NCBI GenBank assembly: GCA_046538945.1
Contig: JBKHHW010000006.1
Span: 1-45,024 of the forward strand
Source of the DNA: JAEZKC01 sp046538945
GTDB lineage: Bacteria > Fibrobacterota > Chitinivibrionia > Chitinivibrionales > Chitinispirillaceae
Length of the DNA: 45,024 nt
Direction: 5' to 3'
Shown here: positions 30,881 through 39,241 of the stretch, in pieces
Position numbering within the stretch: the stretch's first letter is position 1
How the letters are laid out: the number at the start of each line of letters is the position of its first letter
The notes under the pieces: model-generated
Told to the model about the DNA's origin: nothing
The model's input: the letters and a program-made list of their open reading frames with translations, nothing else
Database searches by the model: none
Program-made: the position numbers and the translations under genes

Positions 30881-31162
30881 CTATACGGCTTTGAGCTTTT
30901 TTCCAGCCCAGCGGCTTGTTTGTGCCAGAAACAGATTGGAAAACGAACTGACCACGCTGCTGATAAACGTCCACAGGATCATATCCTTCCATGAAGTCAC
31001 CTTCTTTTCCTTTTTGGGGGGTTTCCTGTGACGAATTCCCATCCAGCTTCTCTTCAAACCTGTCTTAACCAGTACTCCTCCGATGCTCATGATGGCGAAA
31101 CCTATATAAGGCCACAGGATTTTACGGACTTTTTTCTTCTTCATCATCTTCCTTTTCTTCAT
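30881..31162 (-). CDS. DUF4235-like small membrane protein
   Basis: A 93-residue protein with a strongly basic start (KKRKMMKKKKVRK), then two hydrophobic segments (WPYIGFAIMSIGGVLV and WTFISSVVSSFSNLFLA) separated by a lysine-rich loop ending TSWKDMILWTF. This two-helix layout with a TxWxxxLxWA-like motif resembles DUF4235 proteins. GGAGGAGAGG lies about 6 nt before the ATG at 31162, favouring it over the in-frame 31270. Function unknown. It is divergent from mltG, with 242 bp between them. Confidence 0.62.
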   Translation of the reverse strand: MKKRKMMKKKKVRKILWPYIGFAIMSIGGVLVKTGLKRSWMGIRHRKPPKKEKKVTSWKDMILWTFISSVVSSFSNLFLAQTSRWAGKKLKAV

Positions 31163-31404
31163 GATACCTCTCCTCCGGTCTAAATGCCTGTTGAACCCCT
31201 TCAACCCTAATCCTCTTCTGGTAGCAAATTCCGCGACAGATCTGTACTTGTTCCTATCAATCTTAACCATAGATTATTTTACCTGTATGTATGCGACCTT
31301 TGTCCTGTTTGAGAAATATCTGCAGACTTTGGCTCACAGGAATAATCTTTCTGCTTGCCGTATGTGGTTATATCCTCTACGGTGTTTTATGGGTGGTTCA
31401 GTTA

Positions 31405-32433
31405 ATGCGTAGAATGATGAAGTTTTCTCTTGTAGTGCTTTTTTCCGTAATTTTCGCCGGGTTCATGTTTTTTTACTATCTGTTTATGCCTATCGGGGTT
31501 CAGGACGAAACCGTTAAGATAGTGATCAGCCCCGGAACTCCTATCGGAGCTATTGTCGACTCTCTCAGAACTCACGACGTGATCACATCCCGCAAAGCCC
31601 TTCTGATCTGGTTGAGGATAACCGGCACGGCCAATCAAATCCAGGCCGGCAGGTTCCGCTTTCTTGAAGGGGAGGGGGTTCTTAGCGCGTCGGAAAAACT
31701 TCTGGATGCCGAACCGATTGAAAAAGCGGTCACTATCAATGAGGGCCTTACAATGGAACAGACTGCCGGCAGGTATACCGCCGAAATGCAGACTGATTCG
31801 GCTGAGTTCGTGCGTCTGTGCAATGACCCCGATTTCATCAAGGGGACCGGCATAAAAGCAAAAAGCCTGGAAGGCTATCTGTTTCCTGATACCTATCGTT
31901 TCCCGGAGGAATCCAGGGAAGCCCTAATCATCAGAAAAATGGTCTCCCGATTCCATGAGGCTTACGCCACGGTCAAAGGTGACAATGACATAATGGAAAA
32001 ATACAGCATGCACGAGATTGTCACTCTTGCTTCCATAGTGGAAAAAGAGGCGACACTGGCATCTGAAAGAGGACGGATTGCCGGAGTGTTCCATAACCGG
32101 CTCGAGCTTGGGTATCCGCTGGGAGCGGACCCCACGGTCAGGTACATCTTTAGAAAGTTCAGCGGACCGCTTCTGGTTTCTGAGCTGAAATCGGATTCTC
32201 CCTACAACACCAGACGTTTCACGGGGCTTCCCCCAGGACCGATCTGCTCTCCCGGGCTTGCCGCCATTCAGGCCAGTACAAATCCCGATTCCACCGATGA
32301 GCTCTATTTTGTTGCACGCTGGGATGGCACGGGGGCTCATGACTTTTCCAAAACCAATGCAGAACATGAGCGGAAAAAGCTTAAGATACGAAGGCAGAAC
32401 GAGTTACGAAAAAAAATGAAGGGGTTGAAGTGA
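31405..32433 (+). CDS. mltG: Endolytic transglycosylase MltG
   Basis: A 342-residue inner-membrane protein with one N-terminal transmembrane segment (FSLVVLFSVIFAGFMFFYYLF) and a periplasmic YceG domain. The catalytic glutamate is in LASIVEKEA, followed by GRIAGVFHNRLELGYPLGADPTV, the hallmark block, and later SPYNTRRFTGLPPGPIC. It cuts nascent peptidoglycan glycan strands and is thought to set their length. The start at 31405 gives E. coli-like length; an in-frame ATG at 31291 without a ribosome site would add a second hydrophobic stretch. Its stop overlaps the next gene as GTGA, an unusual partner for mltG. Confidence 0.91.
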   Translation: MRRMMKFSLVVLFSVIFAGFMFFYYLFMPIGVQDETVKIVISPGTPIGAIVDSLRTHDVITSRKALLIWLRITGTANQIQAGRFRFLEGEGVLSASEKLLDAEPIEKAVTINEGLTMEQTAGRYTAEMQTDSAEFVRLCNDPDFIKGTGIKAKSLEGYLFPDTYRFPEESREALIIRKMVSRFHEAYATVKGDNDIMEKYSMHEIVTLASIVEKEATLASERGRIAGVFHNRLELGYPLGADPTVRYIFRKFSGPLLVSELKSDSPYNTRRFTGLPPGPICSPGLAAIQASTNPDSTDELYFVARWDGTGAHDFSKTNAEHERKKLKIRRQNELRKKMKGLK

Positions 32434-33263
32434 AAAAATTCAGTCCGGCTGTACCCGAACGTTTTGTGAAATTGGTGGGAGCATTTGTCCTTTGTGCTGT
32501 GATGCTGTCCTGGGCTGATATGATGCAGCCGCGCCGTCTGGTGGACGGACACACTGCAGGAGTTCTTCCCAAATCATATTTCGATCTGGAATGTAGGGTA
32601 TATGCTTCTGGTGATCCCATGCTGGGCTCAGGTCTCAATCTGGGTATTTCTGTAGGGCTGACCGACCGGCTTACCCTGGGGGTGAGCTACGGAGGTGAAG
32701 GGCTGATCGGGCGGAGCAGGGATGTGCGGTTCAACTCTCTTCCGGGTGTGCTTGTAAAATACAGACTTTTTGAGGAAAGAATCGTAATGCCTGGTCTTTC
32801 TTTGGGTTATGACCATCAGGGGTATGGCGGTATCGCCGACACCGCTGAATTCGGATACAGCGGATTCGTTTATAAATCACCCGGCTTCTTTCTGGCTCTC
32901 AGCAAGAACTACATCATGCTGAATGTAATTCAGATCGGTTTTCACGGCACGATGAACTATTCTCTGGAAGAGCGGGATAATGTGCACTGGCCCAATTTCA
33001 CTACCGGCCTGGATATCGGTATCAATGAGGAGCTGGCTTTTGTTGTGGAATACGATTTCGCCTTCAACGACAGAAGCGGCAAAGAAGAAAAGTATTACGC
33101 ACTTCCGCATAGAGGACTTCTGAATGCCGGTTTGAGGTGGGCGTTTTCACCCAGTTTCCATTTCGAATTCGATTTCAAGGATTTGATGGAGAACAAACAG
33201 AAGCGCGATGGAGCCTACGGGTGGAGCAGGGAACTTAAGTTGCTCTACTATTCCCAATTCTAG
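32430..33263 (+). CDS. Exported beta-barrel protein, YjbH/porin-like, unknown function
   Basis: A 277-residue protein beginning at GTG in a 4-bp overlap with mltG. A signal peptide (KLVGAFVLCAVMLSWA) precedes DMMQPRRLVDGHTAGVLPKSYFDLECRVY and alternating strands such as LNLGISVGLTDRLTLGVSYGG, GVLVKYRLFEE and GLDIGINEELAFVVEYDFAF, ending KLLYYSQF with a terminal Phe, as outer-membrane barrels do. The motif PKSYFDLECRVY then GLTDRLTLGVSY recalls exported proteins annotated as hypothetical in several Gram-negative lineages. Function unknown; coupling to mltG suggests a cell-envelope role. Confidence 0.68.
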   Translation: MKKFSPAVPERFVKLVGAFVLCAVMLSWADMMQPRRLVDGHTAGVLPKSYFDLECRVYASGDPMLGSGLNLGISVGLTDRLTLGVSYGGEGLIGRSRDVRFNSLPGVLVKYRLFEERIVMPGLSLGYDHQGYGGIADTAEFGYSGFVYKSPGFFLALSKNYIMLNVIQIGFHGTMNYSLEERDNVHWPNFTTGLDIGINEELAFVVEYDFAFNDRSGKEEKYYALPHRGLLNAGLRWAFSPSFHFEFDFKDLMENKQKRDGAYGWSRELKLLYYSQF

Positions 33264-33324
33264 GTAATTTTCCTTGTGAACCGAGCGTAGTAACTACATG
33301 AAGCAGAAAAGGTTGAGCGCCGAT

Positions 33325-33753
33325 ATGAAAAACATTGGAACCTGGGTCACTGTTCTTCTAGTGCTGGTTACATCACTATCGGCTCAAAACGGTGTCTTAT
33401 CCAACCAGCACCCTCCGGTTGATTCCAGTCAGCAGATTGCAGATAGAATTGTGAAGTCAGATGTTCCGGTTCTGTTGGATTTCTGGGCAAGCTGGTGCAT
33501 GCCTTGCAAAATACTCGACCCGATCATTGAAGATTTGGAAAAAGAATACAAGGGAAGAGTTCTTTTCATCAAAGTGGATGTTGATCAGCTCAAGGGACTT
33601 GCCCAGCACTTCTCTGTGAAGGCAATACCCTCCATCTTTATCATTAAGGATAAAGCAGTAGTAGATGCTATCCCCGGTGTGAGATCCAAACAGGATTATC
33701 AAGCCGCATTGGATAAGGTACTCGAGACATCCAAAAAGAAACGTTCTGACTAA
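33325..33753 (+). CDS. Exported thioredoxin-fold protein with WCMPC active site
   Basis: A 142-residue protein: signal peptide WVTVLLVLVTSLSA (cleavage before QN), a short linker, then a thioredoxin domain with VLLDFWASWCMPCKILDPI, FIKVDVDQ and the cis-proline in KAIPSIFII. The active site reads WCMPC instead of the usual WCGPC, which should change redox potential. The signal indicates a periplasmic role in thiol-disulfide exchange. The ATG at 33325, after AAAAGG, gives a compact signal peptide; ATG 33298 is an alternative adding nine residues. It is 1 bp from the U32 gene downstream, which is cytoplasmic, so coexpression need not mean joint function. Confidence 0.82.
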   Translation: MKNIGTWVTVLLVLVTSLSAQNGVLSNQHPPVDSSQQIADRIVKSDVPVLLDFWASWCMPCKILDPIIEDLEKEYKGRVLFIKVDVDQLKGLAQHFSVKAIPSIFIIKDKAVVDAIPGVRSKQDYQAALDKVLETSKKKRSD

Positions 33754-33754
33754 A

Positions 33755-34984
33755 ATGTCTCTCCCCGAACTACTTGCCCCCGCAGGATCATTCGCCTGTG
33801 CTCAAGCCGCTTTCGATCATGGGGCCGATGCAGTCTATGCCGGCATCGGAAAGTTCAATCTCAGGGCGCATTCTCCCAATTTCACAGTGAAAGAGTTTTG
33901 TGATCTGATGCGGTATGCATCCGGTCTGGGGCGAAGAGTATATGCTGCCTTGAATATAATGCCCGATGATAAGATGCTGGATTCATTGAGACTTACACTG
34001 GAAGAGCTGTGTGGGCTTGGTGGGGTGCCGGATGCTTTTATCGTAAGTGATCCTGGCGTTCTGAGCGTGATTTCTGAGTTGTGTCCCGATGCAGAGCTGC
34101 ATCTCAGTACTCAGACCGGTTGTTTCAATTCAGCTTCTATGCGGTTTTGGAAGGGTCAGGGCGTAAGCAGAGTCGTTCTGCCGCGTGAACTTAATCTCGA
34201 ACAGATAAAGCATCTCTCTGGTCTGGATATCATGGAGACAGAAGTATTTGTTCATGGGGCCATGTGCGTTTCCGTTTCCGGTCGCTGTCTTCTTGGAGCT
34301 TATCTTGGGAAACGTCATCCAAACCTCGGTGACTGCCCTCAACCCTGCAGATTTAATTACCGTATCATTCCTCAGGAAGCGGGAATGAAAACGGATCACG
34401 ATGGTTTCTGGGTGGAAGAGTCGGAAAGCGGAGCATATTTGCTCAATTCAAAAGATCTTTGTACTCTGGAAATTCTTCCTGAGCTTATTCAGACCGGTGC
34501 GGCATCTTTCAAGATTGAGGGCAGAAACAAAAGCGCACACTATGTGGCCTCAGTGGTGAAAGTGTACCGGGATGCGCTGGATGCTGCTGAAGCTGATCCT
34601 GAAAACTACCAGCTTAAACCCTGGTGGATGGATGAGTTAAATTCAATCGAACACAGAACCTACACATGCGGTTTCTATAACAGTGATCCGTTCAAGCAGG
34701 ATCTGTTCGCTTCAAAAGCTTCGGCCGGGTTTCGGCTGGTCGGCATGGTGAAAGCTGTCATCGAAGGGCGACCGGTGGTTGATGTCAAAAACAGTTTTTC
34801 AAATCGAACCCGGATCAATGTGTTGCCAGTCAGGCAGCGTCTTGAGCCGTATGATCTTCTGTTTGAGAGTCTGATGGAGCTCGATGGCAGAGTTGTTGAG
34901 AAGGCATGCTCCAACCGCTTGGTTGTGCTTGAGGGCTGCAGCGAACGGCTTCGTACCGGGGATATGTTGAGAGTAAAAGTGTAG
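33755..34984 (+). CDS. U32 peptidase-family protein (TrhP/YegQ-like)
   Basis: A 409-residue protein of the U32 family. It opens with the conserved PELLAPAGS and FDHGADAVYAG, then has the family signature EVFVHGAMCVSVSGRCLLGAYL and GDCPQPCRFNY, whose cysteines likely bind an Fe-S cluster, and FKIEGRNKSAHYVASVVKVYR. Characterised members are TrhP (YegQ), which hydroxylates uridine-34 of tRNA with prephenate, RlhA on 23S rRNA and UbiU/V in ubiquinone synthesis. The length and RNA-type motifs favour tRNA modification; the peptidase name is historical. It follows the thioredoxin gene by one base. Confidence 0.85.
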   Translation: MSLPELLAPAGSFACAQAAFDHGADAVYAGIGKFNLRAHSPNFTVKEFCDLMRYASGLGRRVYAALNIMPDDKMLDSLRLTLEELCGLGGVPDAFIVSDPGVLSVISELCPDAELHLSTQTGCFNSASMRFWKGQGVSRVVLPRELNLEQIKHLSGLDIMETEVFVHGAMCVSVSGRCLLGAYLGKRHPNLGDCPQPCRFNYRIIPQEAGMKTDHDGFWVEESESGAYLLNSKDLCTLEILPELIQTGAASFKIEGRNKSAHYVASVVKVYRDALDAAEADPENYQLKPWWMDELNSIEHRTYTCGFYNSDPFKQDLFASKASAGFRLVGMVKAVIEGRPVVDVKNSFSNRTRINVLPVRQRLEPYDLLFESLMELDGRVVEKACSNRLVVLEGCSERLRTGDMLRVKV

Positions 34985-35066
34985 GTTGTTGTTCTTCCGC
35001 GGCAAACCTTGCAGCTTAAATGTACTTCCTTTTTATTGTTTAGAATAGATGCATTACGGGCTTCTG

Positions 35067-35098
35067 TCCAGCGAACATTTTTTCCCCGGTGCGCTGGA
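35067..35098. promoter_or_regulatory. Inverted repeat before the citrate synthase gene
   Basis: A perfect 7-bp repeat, TCCAGCG (35067-35073) and CGCTGGA (35092-35098), with an 18-nt loop. It is followed by TTTATATTAT, which could be either the T-rich end of a weak terminator for the U32 gene or a -10 region for citrate synthase. The stretch 34985-35146 holds no other evident feature. Confidence 0.4.
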
Positions 35099-35146
35099 TT
35101 TATATTATCAGTTTAAAATCCGAAACAATTTTAGCAGGAAGTAGAT

Positions 35147-36526
35147 ATGAACAGTCATAGAGGAGAATCTGAATTTGAGTGTAATGATCTGAATGGCGTA
35201 CTTGAAACAGCTATGAGGAGGAATGCCATAAATTCCGAGCTCTTTCAGAAGTATAATGTGAAACGTGGGCTGCGTAATGCAGACGGTACCGGTGTGCTGG
35301 TCGGGCTCACCAATATCGGTGATGTGCACGGATATATTCTGGATGAAAATGAAAAGGTTCCGGTTGAGGGACGTCTCAGGTATCGTGGTATCGATGTAGA
35401 AGATATTGTTGAGGGGTTTCAGAAAGAGAAGCGGTTTGGATTCAGTGAGGTAGTTTATCTGCTTCTTTTCGGCAATTTGCCTGATCAGCAGCTGCTTACG
35501 CATTTCAACGAAATGCTTGGTATGTGCAGAGAACTGCCTGCTGGTTTTACAGAAAATATGATTCTAAAAGCGCCCAGTTCAAATATCATGAACAAACTTG
35601 CCCGTTCTGTATTGGCGTGTTATTCCTATGATTCCAACCCCGAAGACCTCGATATCCATAACGTTGTCCGTCAATGTATTGAATTGATTGCCCGTTTCCC
35701 CACTATGGTGGCGTATGCGTATCAGGCCAAGTGTCACTATTTTGATCAAAAGAGCCTGGTCATTCACAAGCCCCAGCCTGAACTGAGTACGGCTCAGAAC
35801 CTTCTGCACATGATTCGCCCCGACTCCTCTTATACTGAACTGGAAGCGGAAACTCTTGATCTCGCTCTGGTGCTTCATGCGGAGCACGGGGGAGGAAACA
35901 ACAGTGCTTTTGCGCTTCATGTGGTTTCCTCTTCGCATACCGACACTTACTCCGCAATTTCAGCAGCAGTAGGATCTCTGAAGGGGCCTAAACATGGAGG
36001 AGCAAATATTAAGGTGGCTGCCATGTTGGAGGAGATCAAGGAGTCGGTGAAGGATTGGGCTGATGAGGATGAAATCGCGGCGTACCTGACCAAAATTCTG
36101 TGCAAGGAAGCATTTGACAGAAGCGGTCTGATTTACGGAATGGGGCACGCCGTTTATACATTGAGTGATCCCCGTACAAGCATCTTGAGAGAAAAATCGG
36201 GCGAACTTGCTCAATCCAAATCACGGGCGGATGAATATCAGCTTATTCGTACTGTAGAACGTCTCAGCCCGCAGGTATTTGCAAAGATCAAAAAGAACAG
36301 CAAGCCGATGGCTGCCAATGTGGATCTTTATTCCGGTTTTGTATACAGCATGCTCAATATTCCCCAGGAGCTGTATACACCAATTTTCGCTATCAGCCGC
36401 ATCGCCGGTTGGTCGGCGCACAGAATAGAGGAACTTGTAAGCGGGGGAAGGATAATCAGGCCGGCATACAAGAGCGTTTCCCAGCGTCGTCCTTACATTC
36501 CGCTTGTCGATAGAGAGCATGAATAA
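35147..36526 (+). CDS. Citrate synthase family protein
   Basis: A 459-residue cytosolic enzyme condensing acetyl-CoA (or propionyl-CoA) with oxaloacetate. Catalytic residues are in place: H247 in HAEHGGGNNS, H334 in GMGHAVYTLSDPR and D393 in NVDLYSGFVY. SLKGPKHGGANIKV and the substrate arginine in RIAGWSAHRIEEL also fit. The N-terminus carries an extension of about 40 residues (VLETAMRRNAINSELFQKY) seen in a clade common in anaerobes and clostridia-like organisms. Citrate and 2-methylcitrate synthases cannot be told apart here. AGGAAG precedes the ATG. A T8 run at 36551-36558 follows, without a strong hairpin. Confidence 0.9.
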   Translation: MNSHRGESEFECNDLNGVLETAMRRNAINSELFQKYNVKRGLRNADGTGVLVGLTNIGDVHGYILDENEKVPVEGRLRYRGIDVEDIVEGFQKEKRFGFSEVVYLLLFGNLPDQQLLTHFNEMLGMCRELPAGFTENMILKAPSSNIMNKLARSVLACYSYDSNPEDLDIHNVVRQCIELIARFPTMVAYAYQAKCHYFDQKSLVIHKPQPELSTAQNLLHMIRPDSSYTELEAETLDLALVLHAEHGGGNNSAFALHVVSSSHTDTYSAISAAVGSLKGPKHGGANIKVAAMLEEIKESVKDWADEDEIAAYLTKILCKEAFDRSGLIYGMGHAVYTLSDPRTSILREKSGELAQSKSRADEYQLIRTVERLSPQVFAKIKKNSKPMAANVDLYSGFVYSMLNIPQELYTPIFAISRIAGWSAHRIEELVSGGRIIRPAYKSVSQRRPYIPLVDREHE

Positions 36527-36591
36527 GCAAAGCTATGGGTAGGTTTTGGATTTTTTTTCCATAACTTCACACTCCACTTACCGCTTCTGTT

Positions 36592-36813
36592 TTACAATAC
36601 CTGCTTTTTTTTGAAGAAGAAATATTCTCCGATCGCAATAGCCACCAGCATCGGGCAGCCTGCGACAAACCCCCATGGTGAATCACTTCCAGGGATCGCG
36701 CCTACATTGATTCCCAAAAGGCCCGTAAGAGGCATAGCGGTAGGAAAAATTGTAGCCACTATGGAGGACCGATACTTAATAGAGAGTGCTGTATTGTTCG
36801 TGTCACGAAATTC
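36592..36813 (-). pseudogene. C-terminal remnant of a CorA/ZntB-type transporter
   Basis: On the minus strand, immediately after ispA, one frame encodes 73 residues that look exactly like the end of a CorA/ZntB cation channel: first transmembrane helix IVATIFPTAMPLTGLL, the signature loop GINVGAIPGSDSPWGF (G-x-N motif), second helix MLVAIAIGEYFFF and a lysine tail, then TAA at 36592. A stop codon lies just upstream of the homologous part, and the 5' portion overlaps the last few bases of ispA in another frame. There is no start codon or cytoplasmic domain, so it is a truncated relic. Confidence 0.75.
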
Positions 36814-37675
36814 TTATGCGAATGTACTCAGCCAAATCTTTCAGTATCTTTCCTTTGTTTCCCAGGAAGTCAATGTCTCTCCACGCGTTTTCAATCAGTT
36901 CCTGTGCATACCTTTTCGAATCCGGCATACCGACCACTGCAGGAAAAGTGGCTTTCCCTTTTGCGCGGTCGCTCCCGGCGTCTTTGCCGAGTGTTTCTGT
37001 CGTACTCTCCTCGTCGAGAATATCATCTATCACCTGGAACGCAAGTCCCACATGATTGCCATAAGAGGTGAGGTTTTCCAGAGCCTGAGGTGGGGCATCC
37101 GCCAGAAGTGCTCCAACACGGATCGAGGCACGTATGAGCGCAGCGGTTTTGTTGTTATGAATGTACTTCACAGTGGACTTGTCGACCGGCTTGCCTTCCG
37201 ATTCTATATCGACGACCTGTCCTCCCAGCATTCCCCGGGTGCCCAGGGCGGTGGCAATTTCACTGATTATGTCTGCCCGGCCGATGCTTGCAAGAATTTC
37301 GAAAGCCATGATGCACAAAGCATCTCCCCCCAGAACAGCGAGTGCTTCATTGAAGGCTTTGTGAGCTGTGGGCTTACCTCTGCGGAAGTCATCATCATCC
37401 ATGCAGGGAAGATCATCATGGATTAGAGAGAAGGTGTGGAGCATTTCTATGGCCGCGGCAGCTCTGAGCACCTTCTCCTCTCCGAATTCTCCTCCGCAGG
37501 CTTCAAACGCAGCCATTACAAGGCAGGGCCTCACGCGCTTTCCTCCTGCAAAACTGGAATAGCGCATCAGCTTATGAATTGAAGCAGGATGCTGCGCTTC
37601 GGAGGGCAGAAGCCGGTCAAGTGCAGTTTCGGTTGCCTCACTTACTTTTTTCAGATAAGCCTTTAGTTCATCCAT
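36803..37675 (-). CDS. ispA: Short/medium-chain polyprenyl diphosphate synthase (FPP/GGPP synthase)
   Basis: A 290-residue all-helical synthase joining IPP units to make farnesyl or geranylgeranyl diphosphate. The first aspartate-rich motif is DDLPCMDDDDFRRG (87-100) with the 4-residue DD-xxxx-D spacing typical of bacterial FPP synthases, and the second is DDILDE (217-222). FAGGKRVRP near 42-50 binds IPP. The start at 37675 overlaps the xseB stop by 8 bp and gives the usual length; the in-frame 37714 start is inside xseB. The order xseA, xseB, ispA is a classical bacterial arrangement. Feeds quinone, carrier lipid and dxs-linked pathways. Confidence 0.92.
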   Translation of the reverse strand: MDELKAYLKKVSEATETALDRLLPSEAQHPASIHKLMRYSSFAGGKRVRPCLVMAAFEACGGEFGEEKVLRAAAAIEMLHTFSLIHDDLPCMDDDDFRRGKPTAHKAFNEALAVLGGDALCIMAFEILASIGRADIISEIATALGTRGMLGGQVVDIESEGKPVDKSTVKYIHNNKTAALIRASIRVGALLADAPPQALENLTSYGNHVGLAFQVIDDILDEESTTETLGKDAGSDRAKGKATFPAVVGMPDSKRYAQELIENAWRDIDFLGNKGKILKDLAEYIRIRIS

Positions 37676-37943
37676 CAGTTTCTTCTCCGCCGATAAATGA
37701 TTCCAGCGTAACACCCAGAACCTTTGTTATGAATTCTCCGTCTTCACCTTTGAGCAGCTCTTTCAGTTTCCCTTGAGCGCTTTTCAGGTGCGTATCGCAG
37801 TGCCTCATTAGACGGATACCGTTTTCAAAATGAAGCAACGCTTTATCGAGAGTCAAATCCTCCCGTTCCAATTGTTCTATAACGTTTTCGAGTTCAGCAA
37901 GAGCTTCCTCGAAAGTATGATTGTTTGCTTTTTTGGTGGCCAT
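37668..37943 (-). CDS. xseB: Exodeoxyribonuclease VII small subunit
   Basis: A 91-residue helical protein with the XseB signature: HTFEEALAELENVIEQLE, then LTLDKALLHFENGIRLMRHC and a lysine-rich coiled stretch AQGKLKELL. It binds XseA in multiple copies to form exonuclease VII, which degrades single-stranded DNA to short oligonucleotides. The C-terminus is slightly longer than in E. coli. The start at 37943 has AGGAA upstream and drops five unconserved residues. It overlaps ispA and follows xseA by 68 bp. Confidence 0.9.
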   Translation of the reverse strand: MATKKANNHTFEEALAELENVIEQLEREDLTLDKALLHFENGIRLMRHCDTHLKSAQGKLKELLKGEDGEFITKVLGVTLESFIGGEETDG

Positions 37944-38011
37944 AGGTCTGTTCCTCATCAGATCGGATGCTAATCTGTTTAAAAATACCTTTTCTATTAT
38001 CCTGTGTCTGT

Positions 38012-39241
38012 CTAGTCGACTACTTTGTCAATTGTAGCCCCGGCCGAGCCTTTCGCAAACCGGATGGTGACCTGATCCCCGCTGCTGATCTCCTCACAAC
38101 TGCGCACAGCATTTCCTTCCTGATCCTGAACCACGCTGTAACCACGGCCAAGAACGGATAGGGGACTGAGGGACTGAAGTCTGGAGCCGGCAAATCTGAA
38201 CTGATCATTTACCGAACGCAAAACAGTTTTCAGATTCCTGCAGCATCGGTCTTGAGCCTCATCCCTGCTCTGTGATGCTTCCTGAAACAGCCTCAGGGGA
38301 CGCTGCATGGCGCGGGATGTCATTGCCCGGTCAAGACGCATCTGAATCTGGGAAAAACAGCGATAGAAATCGTTGATAAGTCTTTCAGAACACGCTTCGA
38401 AATATTTCTGGTTTTCTTTGCTGTCCGGCACCGCCATTTCGGCGGCTGCGGAAGGGGTGGCAGCCCTGACATCCGCGACGAAATCCGCTATCGTGAAATC
38501 GATTTCATGCCCCACGGCGGAAATCACCGGTAACTGTGATTCGAATATTGCCCGCGCCACCTGTTCGTCATTGAATGCCCATAGATCCTCGATTGAACCT
38601 CCACCTCTGCCGACAATCAGAAGATCCACATTCCCATAAATGTTGAAATCTCTGATGGCCCGGACAATCTGCCCCGGGGCCTGGTCTCCCTGCACAGCAG
38701 TATCCACCAGTATGATATCGGTCTGCGGTGCACGGGATGCTACAACCCGAACGATGTCTCTGACCGCCGCACCGGTTTTGCTGGTAACCACACCTATTGT
38801 TTTCACTGAAATGGGGAGTGGCTTTTTACATTCCGGGTTGAACAGCCCCTCATTGAGCAGCTTCTCCTTCAGTTTTTCAAAAGCGAGGTGAAGTGCCCCT
38901 TGACCTGCCGGCATCATCTTGTGAATGTCCAGCTGGTAGTAGCCGCCCCGCTGATACACCCGAACGGATCCGATGGCCATCACCGCCATACCATCCTCCG
39001 GGGCGAACGTGAGCTGCACGGAGGTGGAGCGCCACATTACAGCCGGGATCTGGCTCTGCTCATCCTTGAGTCTGAAATAGCAGTGTCCGCTGGAAGCCCG
39101 CTTCCAATTGGACAATTCGCCCTCAACCCAGATCAGGGTATTGCCGTCTTCCAGCTTCTGCGCGATTCCACTGTTGACCTCGGATACTGTGTAGGGGTAT
39201 TCTGATTCCTGCGGAGGACGAAAGTCAAAAACAGAACTCAT
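38012..39241 (-). CDS. xseA: Exodeoxyribonuclease VII large subunit
   Basis: A 409-residue catalytic subunit. The N-terminal OB fold (about 15-110, VSEVNSGIAQKLEDGNTLIWVEGELSNW split by the family insert, and GHCYFRLKD) binds single-stranded DNA. The nuclease region carries GVVTSKTGAAVRDI, the motif RGGGSIEDLWAFN (212-224) and SAVGHEIDFTIAD (241-253), followed by a helical XseB-binding region and a C-terminal GRGYSVVQD segment. All core motifs are present. Its ATG overlaps the stop of the upstream phosphodiesterase gene by 4 bp. Confidence 0.93.
   Translation of the reverse strand: MSSVFDFRPPQESEYPYTVSEVNSGIAQKLEDGNTLIWVEGELSNWKRASSGHCYFRLKDEQSQIPAVMWRSTSVQLTFAPEDGMAVMAIGSVRVYQRGGYYQLDIHKMMPAGQGALHLAFEKLKEKLLNEGLFNPECKKPLPISVKTIGVVTSKTGAAVRDIVRVVASRAPQTDIILVDTAVQGDQAPGQIVRAIRDFNIYGNVDLLIVGRGGGSIEDLWAFNDEQVARAIFESQLPVISAVGHEIDFTIADFVADVRAATPSAAAEMAVPDSKENQKYFEACSERLINDFYRCFSQIQMRLDRAMTSRAMQRPLRLFQEASQSRDEAQDRCCRNLKTVLRSVNDQFRFAGSRLQSLSPLSVLGRGYSVVQDQEGNAVRSCEEISSGDQVTIRFAKGSAGATIDKVVD

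Noticed and set aside
31291..31404. N-terminal extension of MltG with a second hydrophobic segment
   Set aside because: No ribosome site before ATG 31291, and the family normally has one transmembrane helix; the start at 31405 gives standard length. Not fully excluded.
36540..36560. T8 run after citrate synthase as an intrinsic terminator
   Set aside because: No stable GC-rich stem precedes the T run, so only a weak or Rho-dependent end can be proposed.
36611..37426. Long plus-strand frame of 271 codons opposite ispA
   Set aside because: It runs antisense through the clear ispA motifs and the CorA remnant, shows no family pattern, and owes its length to codon bias of the real genes.
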